DNA from: Thalassobacillus devorans
GTDB taxonomy: Bacteria > Bacillota > Bacilli > Bacillales > Halobacillaceae
Length of the DNA stretch: 64,000 bases
Assembly (NCBI RefSeq): GCF_900176565.1
Contig: NZ_FXEH01000006.1
Span: forward strand, 1,736,001-1,800,000
Direction: 5' to 3'
In this document: piece by piece, positions 8,534-18,601 of the stretch
Numbering within the stretch: position 1 is the first letter of the stretch
Layout of the letters: the number at the start of each line of letters is the position of its first letter
Made by a program: the position numbers and the translations under genes
The notes under the pieces: model-generated
The model's input: only the letters and a program-made list of their open reading frames with translations
Databases searched by the model: none
What the model was told of the DNA's origin: nothing

Positions 8534-10879
8534 TCATGACAGTTCTAACACAGTAACTCCTCCACCACCTTCATTCATTCCCCCCGAGCGATGGGATTTA
8601 ACAGAAGGGTGACGGTCAGCAAAACTTTTCACACCATTACGAAGTGCCCCGGTGCCTTTACCGTGAATGATAGACACCTGTGGGTAACCAGCCAGTATTG
8701 CGTCATCCACATATTTTTCTAAACGGTGGAGCGCTTCTTCATACCTTTCCCCGCGTAGATCCAATTCTGTTTTCACATGATACCCTTTTCCTTTAACGGT
8801 GGCCATTGGTTTCTCTTTCAACGGCTGCTCGGATTTGATATATTCTAAATCTTTACGTTTTACTTTTACTTTCATAATACCAACCTGGACCTGGAACTCA
8901 TTATCGCTTATTACATCAATAATCGTGCCCGTTTGGTTTAAGGACAGTACCTTGACTTCATCTCCAGATTTAAGCTTCCGTTCACCTTTGGAAACCGGCT
9001 TTTTCTCTTTTTGTTTTCTATCAGCGAGCTCAGGCCGGGCATCCTCTAAGGTTTTTCGGGCTTCAATCCATTCATGTTCTTTGAAGTCAGCTTGTTGTTT
9101 CCTATTTCGTAATTCACTTACTATTTCTTCCGCTTCAGCTCTCGCTCTTTCTACAGCCTTTTCAGCTTTTTGTTCAGCCCGCTGGTATAGCTGCTCACGC
9201 TTGTCTTCAAACTGCGTCCACTTCTTCTGCAATTCTTCGTGCAGCTCTTGGGCCTGCTGAAGAACTTTTTCTGCTTCTTCATAATCACGGTCCGCACCCC
9301 TTGTAGAAGCTTCAAGGGAAGCAATCATATTCTCGACGCTCTTCGAATCACTTCCTACGTGACCCTTGGCAGTCTCTATCACCTGCTCATCTAATCCCAG
9401 ACGCCGGGATATTTCAAAGGCATTGCTTCGTCCTGGAACACCAATCAATAATCGGTATGTAGGCTGCAATGTCTGGATATCAAATTCTACAGAAGCATTG
9501 ATAACTCCTTCACGATTATAGCCGTAGGCTTTTAATTCCGGGTAATGCGTAGTAGCGATAACTCTCGCATTACGTGAGACTACTTCATCTAAAATGGACA
9601 TCGCAAGAGCTGCCCCTTCCTGGGGATCCGTTCCAGCTCCCAGCTCGTCAAATAACACTAACGTTCTATCATTAACTTGCTTGAGTATATCCACAATATT
9701 TGTCATGTGAGATGAAAACGTACTTAAATTCTGTTCGATGGACTGTTCATCACCAATATCAGCAAATACATTTTCAAAGACAGCCATTTCACATCCATCA
9801 AGCGCAGGGACTTGCAACCCTGACTGAGCCATCAACGTACACAGACCGACCAATTTTAAGGTGACAGTTTTACCACCAGTATTAGGACCGGTAATTACAA
9901 TAGAGGTAAACGACTCACCGAGTTCAATGTCGTTCGCTACCACTTCTTCCTTATCAATCAATGGGTGTCTCGCCTGCTTCATTTTTATAACGCCCTGGTC
10001 ATTCATGGCAGGCATAGCGGCTTTCATTGAATGGCCGAGCTTCGCCCTGGCAAACATAAAGTCGATTTGTTCCAGAAGCTCGACATTTTGATAAAGAAAA
10101 GACTCGTCTGCAGCAATCGCTTCTGATAATTCTTTTAGTATCCGATCAATCTCATGCTTCTCCTGGACTTTCGCTTCCTGCAGTTGATTATTGAGGTCCA
10201 CAATAGCTTGAGGTTCAATAAATAGGGTAGCTCCAGATGCTGATTGATCGTGTACAATCCCCCCTATCGCACCTCGATACTCTTGCTTTACCGGAAGTAC
10301 ATAGCGTTCATTTCGGATAGTCACAATGGCATCGGAAAGCATTTTACTCTTAGATTTTGTATAGTTATCCATTTTGTCCCTTACCCTGCTTTCATACGTT
10401 CGGATTCGGGACCTGATGGTGCGCAGTTTCTCCGATGCTCCATCCATGACATGACCATGATCATCAATACAGCCTCTGATGTTCCGTTCCAGTTCACCCA
10501 GCGGCTCAATGCCATCTACCAGTTTACGTAAAATTGGGGCTTCCGGTTCTTCCATTTGTTCGATGAACCTTTTTATCTGCTTTCCGCCATAAATGGTAGA
10601 TGCAACATCCAGGCATTCCAGAGGGCTTAGAACACCGCCGATAATTGTACGCTTGATGCTTGGTTTGATATCAAAAATCCCACCTAGTGGAACACTCCCA
10701 TGAAGCCGGATTACCTGGGCCGCTTCGTCCGTTTCATTTTGCCATTGCTTAACTTCGTCCAGCTCTGTTGAAGGTTTTAAAGCTAGTGCCCTATTTTTCC
10801 CGAGGGAAGATGCAGCATGGGCTGTTAACTGGTCGATAATTTTTTTATATTCCAACACATGAAAAACACGTTGATTCAT
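8534..10879 (-). CDS. mutS2: MutS2 ATPase/endonuclease
   Basis: MutS2 is a MutS-like ATPase with a C-terminal Smr nuclease domain. In Bacillus it has been linked to recombination control and to rescue of collided ribosomes, not to mismatch repair. The 781-residue protein lacks the N-terminal mismatch-recognition domain, has the Walker A motif [14 protein letters not shown] near residues 329-342 and Walker [14 protein letters not shown], a long charged coiled coil (about 510-630), and a C-terminal Smr domain from about 705 with [12 protein letters not shown] and [12 protein letters not shown]. It lies 15 bases after polX in the polX-mutS2-yshE run. Confidence 0.95.
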   Translation of the reverse strand: MNQRVFHVLEYKKIIDQLTAHAASSLGKNRALALKPSTELDEVKQWQNETDEAAQVIRLHGSVPLGGIFDIKPSIKRTIIGGVLSPLECLDVASTIYGGKQIKRFIEQMEEPEAPILRKLVDGIEPLGELERNIRGCIDDHGHVMDGASEKLRTIRSRIRTYESRVRDKMDNYTKSKSKMLSDAIVTIRNERYVLPVKQEYRGAIGGIVHDQSASGATLFIEPQAIVDLNNQLQEAKVQEKHEIDRILKELSEAIAADESFLYQNVELLEQIDFMFARAKLGHSMKAAMPAMNDQGVIKMKQARHPLIDKEEVVANDIELGESFTSIVITGPNTGGKTVTLKLVGLCTLMAQSGLQVPALDGCEMAVFENVFADIGDEQSIEQNLSTFSSHMTNIVDILKQVNDRTLVLFDELGAGTDPQEGAALAMSILDEVVSRNARVIATTHYPELKAYGYNREGVINASVEFDIQTLQPTYRLLIGVPGRSNAFEISRRLGLDEQVIETAKGHVGSDSKSVENMIASLEASTRGADRDYEEAEKVLQQAQELHEELQKKWTQFEDKREQLYQRAEQKAEKAVERARAEAEEIVSELRNRKQQADFKEHEWIEARKTLEDARPELADRKQKEKKPVSKGERKLKSGDEVKVLSLNQTGTIIDVISDNEFQVQVGIMKVKVKRKDLEYIKSEQPLKEKPMATVKGKGYHVKTELDLRGERYEEALHRLEKYVDDAILAGYPQVSIIHGKGTGALRNGVKSFADRHPSVKSHRSGGMNEGGGGVTVLELS

Positions 10880-10894
10880 GATTGATTGACTCCT

Positions 10895-12619
10895 TTATTT
10901 CCTGGCTTTTCCTTGGAAAAGGTTTAGTAAGTCCTCCTTTTTCCAAGTATTGATCACATTTTCCTTACGCAGCCACCCTTTGCGGGCAGCTCCAACACCT
11001 ATCCTCATATGATCCAGCATGGAATAATTATGCGCGTCGGTGTTGATTGCAATATGCACTCCCGCTTCCTGGGCTTTGATTAACGTTTCCCAATTCAGAT
11101 CGAGCCGGTTCGGATTGGCATTCAATTCAAGTATAGTGCCGGTCTGCTCCGCCTTTTCTATCAATGTATCTAAATCCACCGAGTATCCTTTTCTTCTGCC
11201 TATCAAACGTCCGGTTGGATGGGCAATCATATGAACATACGGATTCTCCATCGCATTTAACAGCCGCGTCATGATTTTATCTTGTGACTGCGTAAAGCTT
11301 GAATGGATGGAGGCAATGACAAAATCCATTTCCTGCAAAAAATCATCGTCAAAATCCAGTGAGCCATCCGGAAGGATATCCATTTCGATACCGGCAAAAA
11401 TATGAAAATCTTTCATCTCTTCATTGATTTTATCAATTTCTTTTCTTTGTTTTCGCAGACGTTCCTCATTAAGGCCGTTGGCGACTCGTAAGTACTTGGA
11501 GTGGTCCGTGATGGCAATAAACTCATACCCCGTCTGTTTTGCCTGTTCTGCCATCTCGCGAATCGACTGGGCTCCATCACTCCATGTGCTGTGCATATGA
11601 AGGTCGCCTCTTATATCATTAAGTTCGATTAAATTGATTTCTTCTTGTGCTTTTTCAATTTCACCTAAATTTTCACGTACTTCTGGCGGAATCCAATGCA
11701 GGCCGAAATGAGCGAAGAATTCTTCTTCTTCTTTAAAAGTTTTTACATCTCCTGTTTCTACATTCTCGATGCCATATTCACTAATTTTCTCATTCTGTTG
11801 TTTAGCCAATTGCCGCATGGCCACATTGTGATCCTTTGATCCGGTAAAATGATGGAGGGTAGTCGCGAATTCCTCCGGTTTGACAATCCTAAAGTCTATA
11901 CTGATATCATATCCTTCATTTACAACAATAGAAACTTTTGTTTCCCCAGAAGCAATCACTTCTTCAATTTCCCGGTATTCTAATAATTCATTACGTGTCG
12001 CTTCCGCATGATTGGATACGATAATAAAATCTAAATCTTTAATCGTCTCCCTCATTCTGCGCAGGCTTCCTGCACGGGAGTATTTTTCCACTGTTTTCAA
12101 CGTATCAAGGAATGCCTCGATTTTTTCTGCCAATGGCAGCATCATGGCTATTGGAAGGCGTTCCGGACGGCTATCCGCTTCTTCAAGTGCCTTTACTATC
12201 TTTTCTGCCGATTTTTTCCCAAAGCCCTGTAATTCTTCCACTCGACCATCTTCACAAGCCTTTTTCAGGGAAGCAGCATCGGTTACTCCTAATTCTTGAT
12301 AGAGTTTAGATAACTTTTTCCCTCCCAGTCCCGGTAAATCCAACAGCGGTACCAAACCACCTGGCACTTCTTCCTGCAACTGCATCAATGTATCAGATTT
12401 ACCATTTTCTATGAATTCATTAATAACCTCTGCTGTCCCTTTTCCAATTCCTTTCAGCTTCGTAAAGTCATCAATTTCACTTAAGGAACGTTCGTCTTGT
12501 TCCAATGCCTGAGCAGCTTTTCTGTAGGCTGATATTTTAAAAGGATTTTCCCCTTTCAGTTCCAGATATATTGCTACTTGTTCCAGTAATTTGATCACTT
12601 GTTTTTTATCTACCGCCAT
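10895..12619 (-). CDS. polX: DNA polymerase/3'-5' exonuclease PolX
   Basis: A family X polymerase with AP endonuclease and exonuclease activities, suited to base excision repair. Of 574 residues, the N-terminal part carries helix-hairpin-helix motifs (FTKLKGIGKGTAEVI, LLDLPGLGGKKL, LQGFGKKSAEKI), followed by a Pol beta-like nucleotidyl-transfer domain (SLRRMRETIKDLDFII) and a C-terminal PHP metal-dependent phosphoesterase domain starting with RGDLHMHSTWSDG. The ATG at 12617-12619 is 8 bases after AAGGAG; the upstream in-frame GTG is part of that ribosome site and was rejected. It is followed by mutS2. Confidence 0.95.
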   Translation of the reverse strand: MAVDKKQVIKLLEQVAIYLELKGENPFKISAYRKAAQALEQDERSLSEIDDFTKLKGIGKGTAEVINEFIENGKSDTLMQLQEEVPGGLVPLLDLPGLGGKKLSKLYQELGVTDAASLKKACEDGRVEELQGFGKKSAEKIVKALEEADSRPERLPIAMMLPLAEKIEAFLDTLKTVEKYSRAGSLRRMRETIKDLDFIIVSNHAEATRNELLEYREIEEVIASGETKVSIVVNEGYDISIDFRIVKPEEFATTLHHFTGSKDHNVAMRQLAKQQNEKISEYGIENVETGDVKTFKEEEEFFAHFGLHWIPPEVRENLGEIEKAQEEINLIELNDIRGDLHMHSTWSDGAQSIREMAEQAKQTGYEFIAITDHSKYLRVANGLNEERLRKQRKEIDKINEEMKDFHIFAGIEMDILPDGSLDFDDDFLQEMDFVIASIHSSFTQSQDKIMTRLLNAMENPYVHMIAHPTGRLIGRRKGYSVDLDTLIEKAEQTGTILELNANPNRLDLNWETLIKAQEAGVHIAINTDAHNYSMLDHMRIGVGAARKGWLRKENVINTWKKEDLLNLFQGKARK

Positions 12620-12660
12620 GCCATTCACTCCTTGCTATGAATTTTTCCAATCTCGTAAAG

Positions 12661-12689
12661 AAAAAACTTCTCCATTTAAGAGAAGTTTT
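12661..12689 (-). terminator. Hairpin terminator at the 3' end of cvpA
   Basis: Stem AAAACTTCTC/GAGAAGTTTT, with a T run on the minus strand, overlaps the cvpA stop and lies 42 bases before polX. It may partially separate zapA-cvpA from polX-mutS2. Confidence 0.7.
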
Positions 12690-13236
12690 ATAATAGTGCT
12701 GCTACATGCTCAAACCAGAGCGACTTCAGCTGCTGCGAGAACATCGGTGTATGTTCAATTATTGCCTGGGCAATTGTTGCGTTATCTAATGCATTTTGTA
12801 CTGCTTCAAGCGGGAGCAGTGCGGCAATGGATAGGAGGATAAATAGAATCAAATACGTTTCAATGAATCCCAGAACCGCTCCTAATAAACCATTCAATGT
12901 TCGCAATATAGGCAGATCTGCAACAAAGTCCAGCATAGAGGCGATTATTTGTACGATGATCTTCACACCAAAAAAGAGAATCGCAAAAGCGATTGCATTG
13001 TAGAAGGCAACTTCTAATGGAAGGCTTTCCAGGAAAATCGCCCATTCGGCACTACTTGGTAAATCAGGATAAGGCACCCAAAGTGTCAGCCGTTCCGCTA
13101 AATCATCGTAATACAAAACAGCGACAACAAAAGCGGCTATGAAGCCAATAATATGGAAAAGCTGAAGGATGAAACCGCGGCGTAATCCATTCAGTAAACC
13201 AATAATCAACATAATAATCAACAGAATATCAATCAT
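12688..13236 (-). CDS. cvpA: CvpA family membrane protein
   Basis: The family is named for colicin V production in enteric bacteria; B. subtilis YshB is the local counterpart. The 182-residue protein has about four or five hydrophobic segments, beginning MIDILLIIMLIIGLLNGLRR with the family's typical GxxRG(F) turn. The start chosen is the ATG at 13234-13236, which overlaps the zapA stop codon by eight bases, a pattern of translational coupling. An upstream in-frame start would lie inside zapA. The function in Bacillus is not established. Confidence 0.82.
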   Translation of the reverse strand: MIDILLIIMLIIGLLNGLRRGFILQLFHIIGFIAAFVVAVLYYDDLAERLTLWVPYPDLPSSAEWAIFLESLPLEVAFYNAIAFAILFFGVKIIVQIIASMLDFVADLPILRTLNGLLGAVLGFIETYLILFILLSIAALLPLEAVQNALDNATIAQAIIEHTPMFSQQLKSLWFEHVAALL

Positions 13237-13516
13237 CTTGTTTTCTTTCCTTTTCTTCAATGTTTTTCAATTTCTCATGGAGTTCATTATACGATTCTTT
13301 CAAAGCTATGTAATCATTCATCGTATTGACTGCCGTCAGTACCGCAAGTCTGGCAGTATCCAAGGAACGGTTACCCTCCTGGATTTCACGCATCTTCTGA
13401 TCCACAAGTCCTGCCACCATCTTCACACGGTTTGGTGATTCCTCTCCAACAATCGTATAAGAACGATTATATATCTCAACGGTAGTTCGTGATTTTTTAT
13501 CTTTTGAATGGGACAT
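13229..13516 (-). CDS. zapA: Cell division protein ZapA
   Basis: ZapA bundles FtsZ filaments and supports Z-ring assembly at midcell. The 95-residue protein has the family core VEIYNRSYTIVGEESPNRVKMVAGLVD followed by the helical LAVLTAVNTMNDYIALKESY and a C-terminal coiled coil. Length agrees with the family. It is the first gene of zapA-cvpA and is divergent from rnhC across a 165-base gap. The ATG follows a GGGGGGA ribosome site. Confidence 0.93.
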   Translation of the reverse strand: MSHSKDKKSRTTVEIYNRSYTIVGEESPNRVKMVAGLVDQKMREIQEGNRSLDTARLAVLTAVNTMNDYIALKESYNELHEKLKNIEEKERKQDD

Positions 13517-13681
13517 AGTATCCCCCCTGACAATAGAATCCTAAAGTTTATCTTAACACGAAGGGGAAAAATAGGGAAACTAAATCTATCGTACTTTGCA
13601 CGGTTCTGTCTCATTCTGTCGTCTGGTATACTAAGCATAAATATAAGCAGGCTTAATGCTTGAAGAGAGAGGATTATAAAA

Positions 13682-14602
13682 ATGGGTCAAGTTGTACTTA
13701 CCGTAGCAAAAAAAACTTTAAGTGAAATGAAAGATTATTATAAAGCACAGATCAAACCGGATGTGCCTCCATCCGCCCTATTTGTAGCCAAGACACCAGG
13801 AAGCACGATTACAGCTTATCGTTCCGGAAAGGTATTATTCCAAGGTAAAAACCCGGAAGCGGAAGCCGCTAAATGGGGAAGTGCCGAACAACCGGTTAAG
13901 AAAAAAGTTAAAAAACATACCTATCATCCGCCACAATCTTTATTTTCCAGTTCTCATATCGGCTCTGATGAAGCAGGAACCGGTGATTACTTTGGTCCGA
14001 TCACAGTTGCGGCCGCTTATGTAAAAGCAGAACAGGTTGCTCTATTAAAGGAGCTTGGTGTCAAAGATTCCAAGCACCTGACTGATGATAAGATTCGTGT
14101 AATTGCAAAGGATATTATCCACTTGGAAATCCCTTATATTTTATTGAAATTGAATAACAAAAAATATAACCAGTTACAGTCAAAAGGCTGGAGTCAGGGA
14201 AAAATGAAAACCATGCTCCATCATCACGCATTGGAAAAACTTTTGGAGAAAATCAAGCCCGAGCATCCAGACGGGATTCTAGTCGACCAATTTTCAGAAC
14301 CTGATGTCTATAAACGCCACCTGGCATCCGAAGGGAATAAGTTGCAGGAAAATGTATACTTCATGACCAAAGCAGAGAGTTATTCGATTGCCGTCGCCAC
14401 GGCATCCATTCTTGCCAGAGCCAGTTTTGTGAAGGCAATGGAAGATATCGAGGCGGATGTCGGTCTAACCATCCCAAAAGGAGCATCCCTGCAAGTGGAT
14501 AGGGCTGCTGCTGCCGTTATTAAAAAGTATGGCAAAGCTAAGTTGGATGATATAGCAAAAATTCATTTTGCCACCACTCAAAAAGCTTATAAATACTTAT
14601 AA
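13682..14602 (+). CDS. rnhC: Ribonuclease HIII
   Basis: Cleaves RNA in RNA-DNA hybrids. The 306-residue protein has the N-terminal substrate-binding domain specific to RNase HIII (about residues 1-80) and the catalytic RNase H fold starting GSDEAGTGDYFGP with acidic residues Asp96 and Glu97. KDSKHLTDD and ILVDQF follow in order, the latter holding a further conserved acid. The ATG is preceded by AGAGAGAGGAT. Its position back-to-back with zapA is the same as in B. subtilis. A TATACT stands about 50 bases upstream, but no -35 was convincing. Confidence 0.95.
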   Translation: MGQVVLTVAKKTLSEMKDYYKAQIKPDVPPSALFVAKTPGSTITAYRSGKVLFQGKNPEAEAAKWGSAEQPVKKKVKKHTYHPPQSLFSSSHIGSDEAGTGDYFGPITVAAAYVKAEQVALLKELGVKDSKHLTDDKIRVIAKDIIHLEIPYILLKLNNKKYNQLQSKGWSQGKMKTMLHHHALEKLLEKIKPEHPDGILVDQFSEPDVYKRHLASEGNKLQENVYFMTKAESYSIAVATASILARASFVKAMEDIEADVGLTIPKGASLQVDRAAAAVIKKYGKAKLDDIAKIHFATTQKAYKYL

Positions 14603-14603
14603 G

Positions 14604-14639
14604 AAAGAGCTTGCCGTGATTTCGGCAAGCTCTTTTTTA
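14604..14639. terminator. Bidirectional terminator between rnhC and pheT
   Basis: Long stem AAAGAGCTTGCCG/CGGCAAGCTCTTT with a 6-base loop and T runs on both strands. It serves convergent rnhC and pheT. Confidence 0.9.
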
Positions 14640-17066
14640 TCAGCCTCTTAATTCTGCCTGGTGTTTTTCTTTCACTGCTGTAAGAATTTTTTCGTGAGCC
14701 TCTTCCACTTCCTTGTCTTTCAGCGTGCGATTTGGATCCATATATAACAGATTAAAGGCGATGGATTTTTTACCTTCTTCCAAATGTTCACCCTGGTAGA
14801 CATCAAAAATGCGGACGTCTTTCACTAATGGAGCACCTGCATGCAAGATGGTTTCCGCAATTTCACCCGCTGCAGACTGTTCCTCTACTACCAATGCAAT
14901 ATCCCTGCTGATGGAAGGGTATTTAGGTATAGCCTGAAATGCCTCTTCTTTTTGATAATGAGCGAATAACTCTTCTGCATTTAAATCAAATACATAGGTG
15001 TCCTTCAAATCCAGGTCGTTTTGCAGCTTGGGATGGACTTGACCAATAAAGCCGATTACCTTTTCACCAAGATAAACTTCAGCTGTGCGTCCCGGATGCA
15101 TATCCGGGAGTTTAGCCTGTTTGTAAGTCAGCTTAAGGTCAAGCAAATCAGCCATCCCTTCTACTAACCCTTTGACAACAAAGAAATCTACGGCTTTTTT
15201 TTCTTGCTGCCATGGGTGTACAAGCCAATTACCAGTAAGGGCTCCTGATAACCGCAGCTGCTCTTTTGGCTGCACGGTCACCTGTTCTTCTTCACTGATA
15301 AATACAGTCCCTAGTTCATAATAAGCAAGGTCGGTTTGTTTTCTTGCCACATTATAAGATAAGGAAGCAAGTAATTCCGGTAATATGCTCAGCCGAAGAT
15401 GACTATGCTCTTCGCTCATTGGCATCGCTAAGGAAACAGGGGCTGCCGCTTGTTTCTTAACCTCACGACTGACCAGTTGACTTACTCGCTCAGCATTTGT
15501 TAACGAGTAAGTGATTGTTTCATCCAGCCCTGCACCCTGAAGGTAGTTTTTTACTTTTCGTTTCAATTGCTGGTGTAATGTAAGTCCACCCGCCTGAGAC
15601 GCACCACCCGGCAACGTATACGGAAGATTATCATAACCATAGATTCTTGCTACTTCTTCCAGCATGTCTTCAAAAAGTTCCACGTCCCCTCTGCGAGTTG
15701 GAACAGTTACCGTAAACATTTCTCCCTTCTGCTCATAACCGAACTGAAGACGGCGGAGAATATCGGCAATTTCCTCATCAGGTATAGAGGTACCCAATCG
15801 CTCATTGATATGAGAAGAAGTAATTTCTACCTTTTTAGGTTCCCTGGCCAATTGATCGAATTCTACAACGCCATCTAACACTTTTCCGTTCGCATATTTT
15901 TCCAGCAATTCGCACGCTTTCATCCCGGCACGAACAACCCGGTTCGGGTCCACGCCTTTTTCAAAACGCGTACTGGCTTCACTTCGGAGTCCGTGGTCTT
16001 TAGAGGCGGTACGTACGGCTACTGGCTGGAAGTATGCTGCTTCTAATAAAATATTAGATGTACCCTCGTGTACTTCGGAATCAGCACCACCCATGACACC
16101 GGCAATCGCTGTCGGCTGCTTGCCATTAGTAATCACCAGATGGTCCGGTTTTAAGTTGCGCTTTTGCTCATCCAGAGTGGTGATCGTTTCATTTTCTTTC
16201 GCTCGTCTCACGACCACTTCGTCTGTTCCGAAACGGTCCAAATCAAACGCATGGAGTGGCTGGCCATATTCCAGCAATACGTAGTTCGTGATATCAACCA
16301 CGTTATTAATTGGGCGCACCCCTGCGGCAATCAAACGATTCCGCATCCATAATGGTGATGGCCCTATTTTGACCTCCTTGACTATAAATGCTCCATAATA
16401 AGGATTCAAATCGGGATCTTCCACATGGACAGAGATATAGTCAGATGCTTTTTCCTGCACAGGATGAAGGATTTCCTCCTGAGGGGTGAACGGCTGATCT
16501 AATATCGCCGCCACTTCATAAGCGACTCCAAGCATGCTCAAGCAATCAGCACGATTAGGTGTCAGACCCAATTCAATAATGATATCATCCAAGTTCAACA
16601 GTTCGATCGCATTCTCTCCGACTTCCACTTCATCCTGGAAAACAAAAATTCCGTCGACAAACTCTTTTGGTACGTCTTTTTCATCTACTCCAAGCTCCTG
16701 AAGAGAGCAAATCATTCCATTGGACTCTACTCCCCTCAGCTTCGCTTTTTTAATTTTGAAATTCCCAGGTAACACAGCACCCGGTTTTGCCACTGCGACT
16801 TTTTGATCGGCAGCAATATTCGGTGCTCCACATATAATCTGCAGCGTTTCTTCCCCTACATCGACCTGACATAAATTGAGCTTATCTGCATTTGGATGCT
16901 GTTCACAGGAAAGTACATGGCCGACCACCACATCATTCAGCTTCTCCGCTATCGGTTCGACACTTTCTACTTCTATGCCTGTTTTCGTAATCAGCTCAGC
17001 TAATTCTTCCGGTGTCTGATCTTCAATATCCACATATTGTTTCAACCAATTCAAAGATACTAGCAT
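14640..17066 (-). CDS. pheT: Phenylalanine--tRNA ligase beta subunit
   Basis: Beta subunit of the alpha2-beta2 enzyme that charges tRNA-Phe. The 808 residues include an N-terminal tRNA-binding EMAP/OB domain (about 40-150, with VVVGHVLSCEQHPNADKLNLC), B3/B4 editing domains (APNI; LTPNRADCLSMLG; INNVVDITNYVLLEYGQPLHAFD), B5 (VRRAKENETI; GLRSEASTRFEKGVDP) and the C-terminal anticodon-binding ferredoxin-like fold (FQAIPKYPSISRDIALVV). It follows pheS by 15 bases, in one operon under the T-box leader. Confidence 0.96.
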   Translation of the reverse strand: MLVSLNWLKQYVDIEDQTPEELAELITKTGIEVESVEPIAEKLNDVVVGHVLSCEQHPNADKLNLCQVDVGEETLQIICGAPNIAADQKVAVAKPGAVLPGNFKIKKAKLRGVESNGMICSLQELGVDEKDVPKEFVDGIFVFQDEVEVGENAIELLNLDDIIIELGLTPNRADCLSMLGVAYEVAAILDQPFTPQEEILHPVQEKASDYISVHVEDPDLNPYYGAFIVKEVKIGPSPLWMRNRLIAAGVRPINNVVDITNYVLLEYGQPLHAFDLDRFGTDEVVVRRAKENETITTLDEQKRNLKPDHLVITNGKQPTAIAGVMGGADSEVHEGTSNILLEAAYFQPVAVRTASKDHGLRSEASTRFEKGVDPNRVVRAGMKACELLEKYANGKVLDGVVEFDQLAREPKKVEITSSHINERLGTSIPDEEIADILRRLQFGYEQKGEMFTVTVPTRRGDVELFEDMLEEVARIYGYDNLPYTLPGGASQAGGLTLHQQLKRKVKNYLQGAGLDETITYSLTNAERVSQLVSREVKKQAAAPVSLAMPMSEEHSHLRLSILPELLASLSYNVARKQTDLAYYELGTVFISEEEQVTVQPKEQLRLSGALTGNWLVHPWQQEKKAVDFFVVKGLVEGMADLLDLKLTYKQAKLPDMHPGRTAEVYLGEKVIGFIGQVHPKLQNDLDLKDTYVFDLNAEELFAHYQKEEAFQAIPKYPSISRDIALVVEEQSAAGEIAETILHAGAPLVKDVRIFDVYQGEHLEEGKKSIAFNLLYMDPNRTLKDKEVEEAHEKILTAVKEKHQAELRG

Positions 17067-17081
17067 TGTTTGGACTCTCCC

Positions 17082-18116
17082 TTACACTTTATGGTATTGT
17101 TTCAAGAATCGAATATCGTTTGTATAGAAATGACGGATATCATCGACACCATATTTCAACATAGCAATACGCTCCGGCCCCATGCCAAAAGCAAACCCTG
17201 AGTAGACTTCCGGGTCATACCCTGCCGTCTCCAACACATTTGGATGTACCATCCCTGCGCCTAAGATCTCAATCCAGCCAGTGCCTTTACATACCGAGCA
17301 GCCTTCCCCGCCACACATTTTACACGAAATATCCATTTCTACCGATGGCTCTGTAAACGGGAAAAAGCTTGGTCGAAGGCGTATATCTCGTTCTGAACCA
17401 AACATCTGCTTAGCAAAAGCATTAAGAACGCCTTTCAAATCGCTCATCTTAATATTTTCATCCACCACAAGCCCCTCTACCTGAGTGAATTGATGGGAAT
17501 GGGTGGCGTCATCCGTATCACGGCGATAAACTTTACCAGGACATATCATTCGTACCGCTTCGTGCCCGTCTTTCTGCTTCATCGTCCGAGCCTGAACAGG
17601 TGAGGTGTGGGTACGTAAAAGCAGTTCTTCTGTAATATAAAAAGAATCCTGCATATCCCTGGCCGGATGTCCTTTAGGAAGGTTGAGAGCTTCAAAATTA
17701 AAATAATCTGTTTCGACTTCCGGTCCCTCTTTGATTTCAAATCCCATCCCAATGAATAAATCTTCAATTTCCTCGATAATGCTCGTCAGTAGATGTGGTC
17801 CTCCCACATGTACAGGACGGCCTGGCAAGGTGACATCAATACTCTCTTCTTCCAGTTGCTTTTCCAATGCTTCTTCTTCTAATTTATCTTGCTTCGTTTG
17901 AATAGCACTGGCAATGCTTTCTCTTACATCGTTTGCCAATTGGCCGATTACTGGACGTTCTTCTTTGGACAATTTGCCCATACCCCGAAGCACTTCTGTA
18001 ATTGGCCCTTTTTTTCCTAAATAAGCTACTCGAATATCTTGCAAAGCTTTTAAATCCTCTGCGTACTTCACTTTCTCTAATGCTTCTGATTGCAATTCCT
18101 GCAAACGATCTTTCAT
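17082..18116 (-). CDS. pheS: Phenylalanine--tRNA ligase alpha subunit
   Basis: Catalytic alpha subunit, 344 residues, class II aminoacyl-tRNA synthetase. The N-terminal coiled coil (about 1-85) binds tRNA. Class II motifs are visible as [34 protein letters not shown] (motif 2), [15 protein letters not shown] and [17 protein letters not shown] (motif 3). A Zn-binding-like [14 protein letters not shown] stretch is inserted as in other bacilli. Strong AAAAGGAGGAG ribosome site. About 190 bases separate it from the T-box terminator, longer than the leader needs. Confidence 0.96.
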   Translation of the reverse strand: MKDRLQELQSEALEKVKYAEDLKALQDIRVAYLGKKGPITEVLRGMGKLSKEERPVIGQLANDVRESIASAIQTKQDKLEEEALEKQLEEESIDVTLPGRPVHVGGPHLLTSIIEEIEDLFIGMGFEIKEGPEVETDYFNFEALNLPKGHPARDMQDSFYITEELLLRTHTSPVQARTMKQKDGHEAVRMICPGKVYRRDTDDATHSHQFTQVEGLVVDENIKMSDLKGVLNAFAKQMFGSERDIRLRPSFFPFTEPSVEMDISCKMCGGEGCSVCKGTGWIEILGAGMVHPNVLETAGYDPEVYSGFAFGMGPERIAMLKYGVDDIRHFYTNDIRFLKQYHKV

Positions 18117-18305
18117 TTCGATACTCCTCCTTTTTTACATTAGAAAACCCTGCATATCGCAATGCCTTTATGGCAAAATCCTAAGTGTTTCTTCTACTTA
18201 AATTCGTTAGTAAAATTGACCTTTCAAACATGTAACAACCTGACGATCACTATGTTCCTGTAACGAATGAATCCTTTACTTTTTTCAACAGGAGTTAAGC
18301 AACAT

Positions 18306-18566
18306 AAAAAAGTCTCCTCCCTAGTAAAGGGACGAGACTATATGGCCGTTTCGCGGTACCACCCTTGTTGACATACGTATGGTATGCCCACTTCATTACG
18401 GATAACGGATTGACATCCGGGACATCTTTTAATCAGATGCCAGCTCCAGAGTGAAAGTTCAATAATCACCACGATAGAAGTGCTTGCAGTCTGTGGCACT
18501 TCTTCCCTGTATCGATGTTATGATTATCTACTGGCTCCTTCAATGCTATTCGCTCTATAACTATTC
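18306..18566 (-). promoter_or_regulatory. T-box riboswitch of pheST
   Basis: The minus strand carries AAGGGTGGTACCGCG (T-box motif TGGTACCGCG at 18352-18361) and a terminator stem AGTCTCGTCCC/GGGAGGAGACT with a T run (18306-18339). The antiterminator would pair the T-box with part of that stem. Upstream lies stem I with an AGTA and GAAC pair typical of the specifier loop, and a TTC (Phe) triplet at 18453-18455 as the likely specifier. Uncharged tRNA-Phe would promote readthrough into pheST. Confidence 0.92.
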
Positions 18567-18570
18567 ATTT

Positions 18571-18599
18571 ATTATAGAAAATCATGGGCTTTCTTGCAA
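18571..18599 (-). promoter_or_regulatory. Sigma-A type promoter of the pheST leader
   Basis: TTGCAA (18594-18599), a 17-base spacer and TATAAT (18571-18576), placed just upstream of the T-box leader. It begins two bases beyond the end of the RNA methyltransferase gene. Confidence 0.8.
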
Positions 18600-18601
18600 G
18601 C

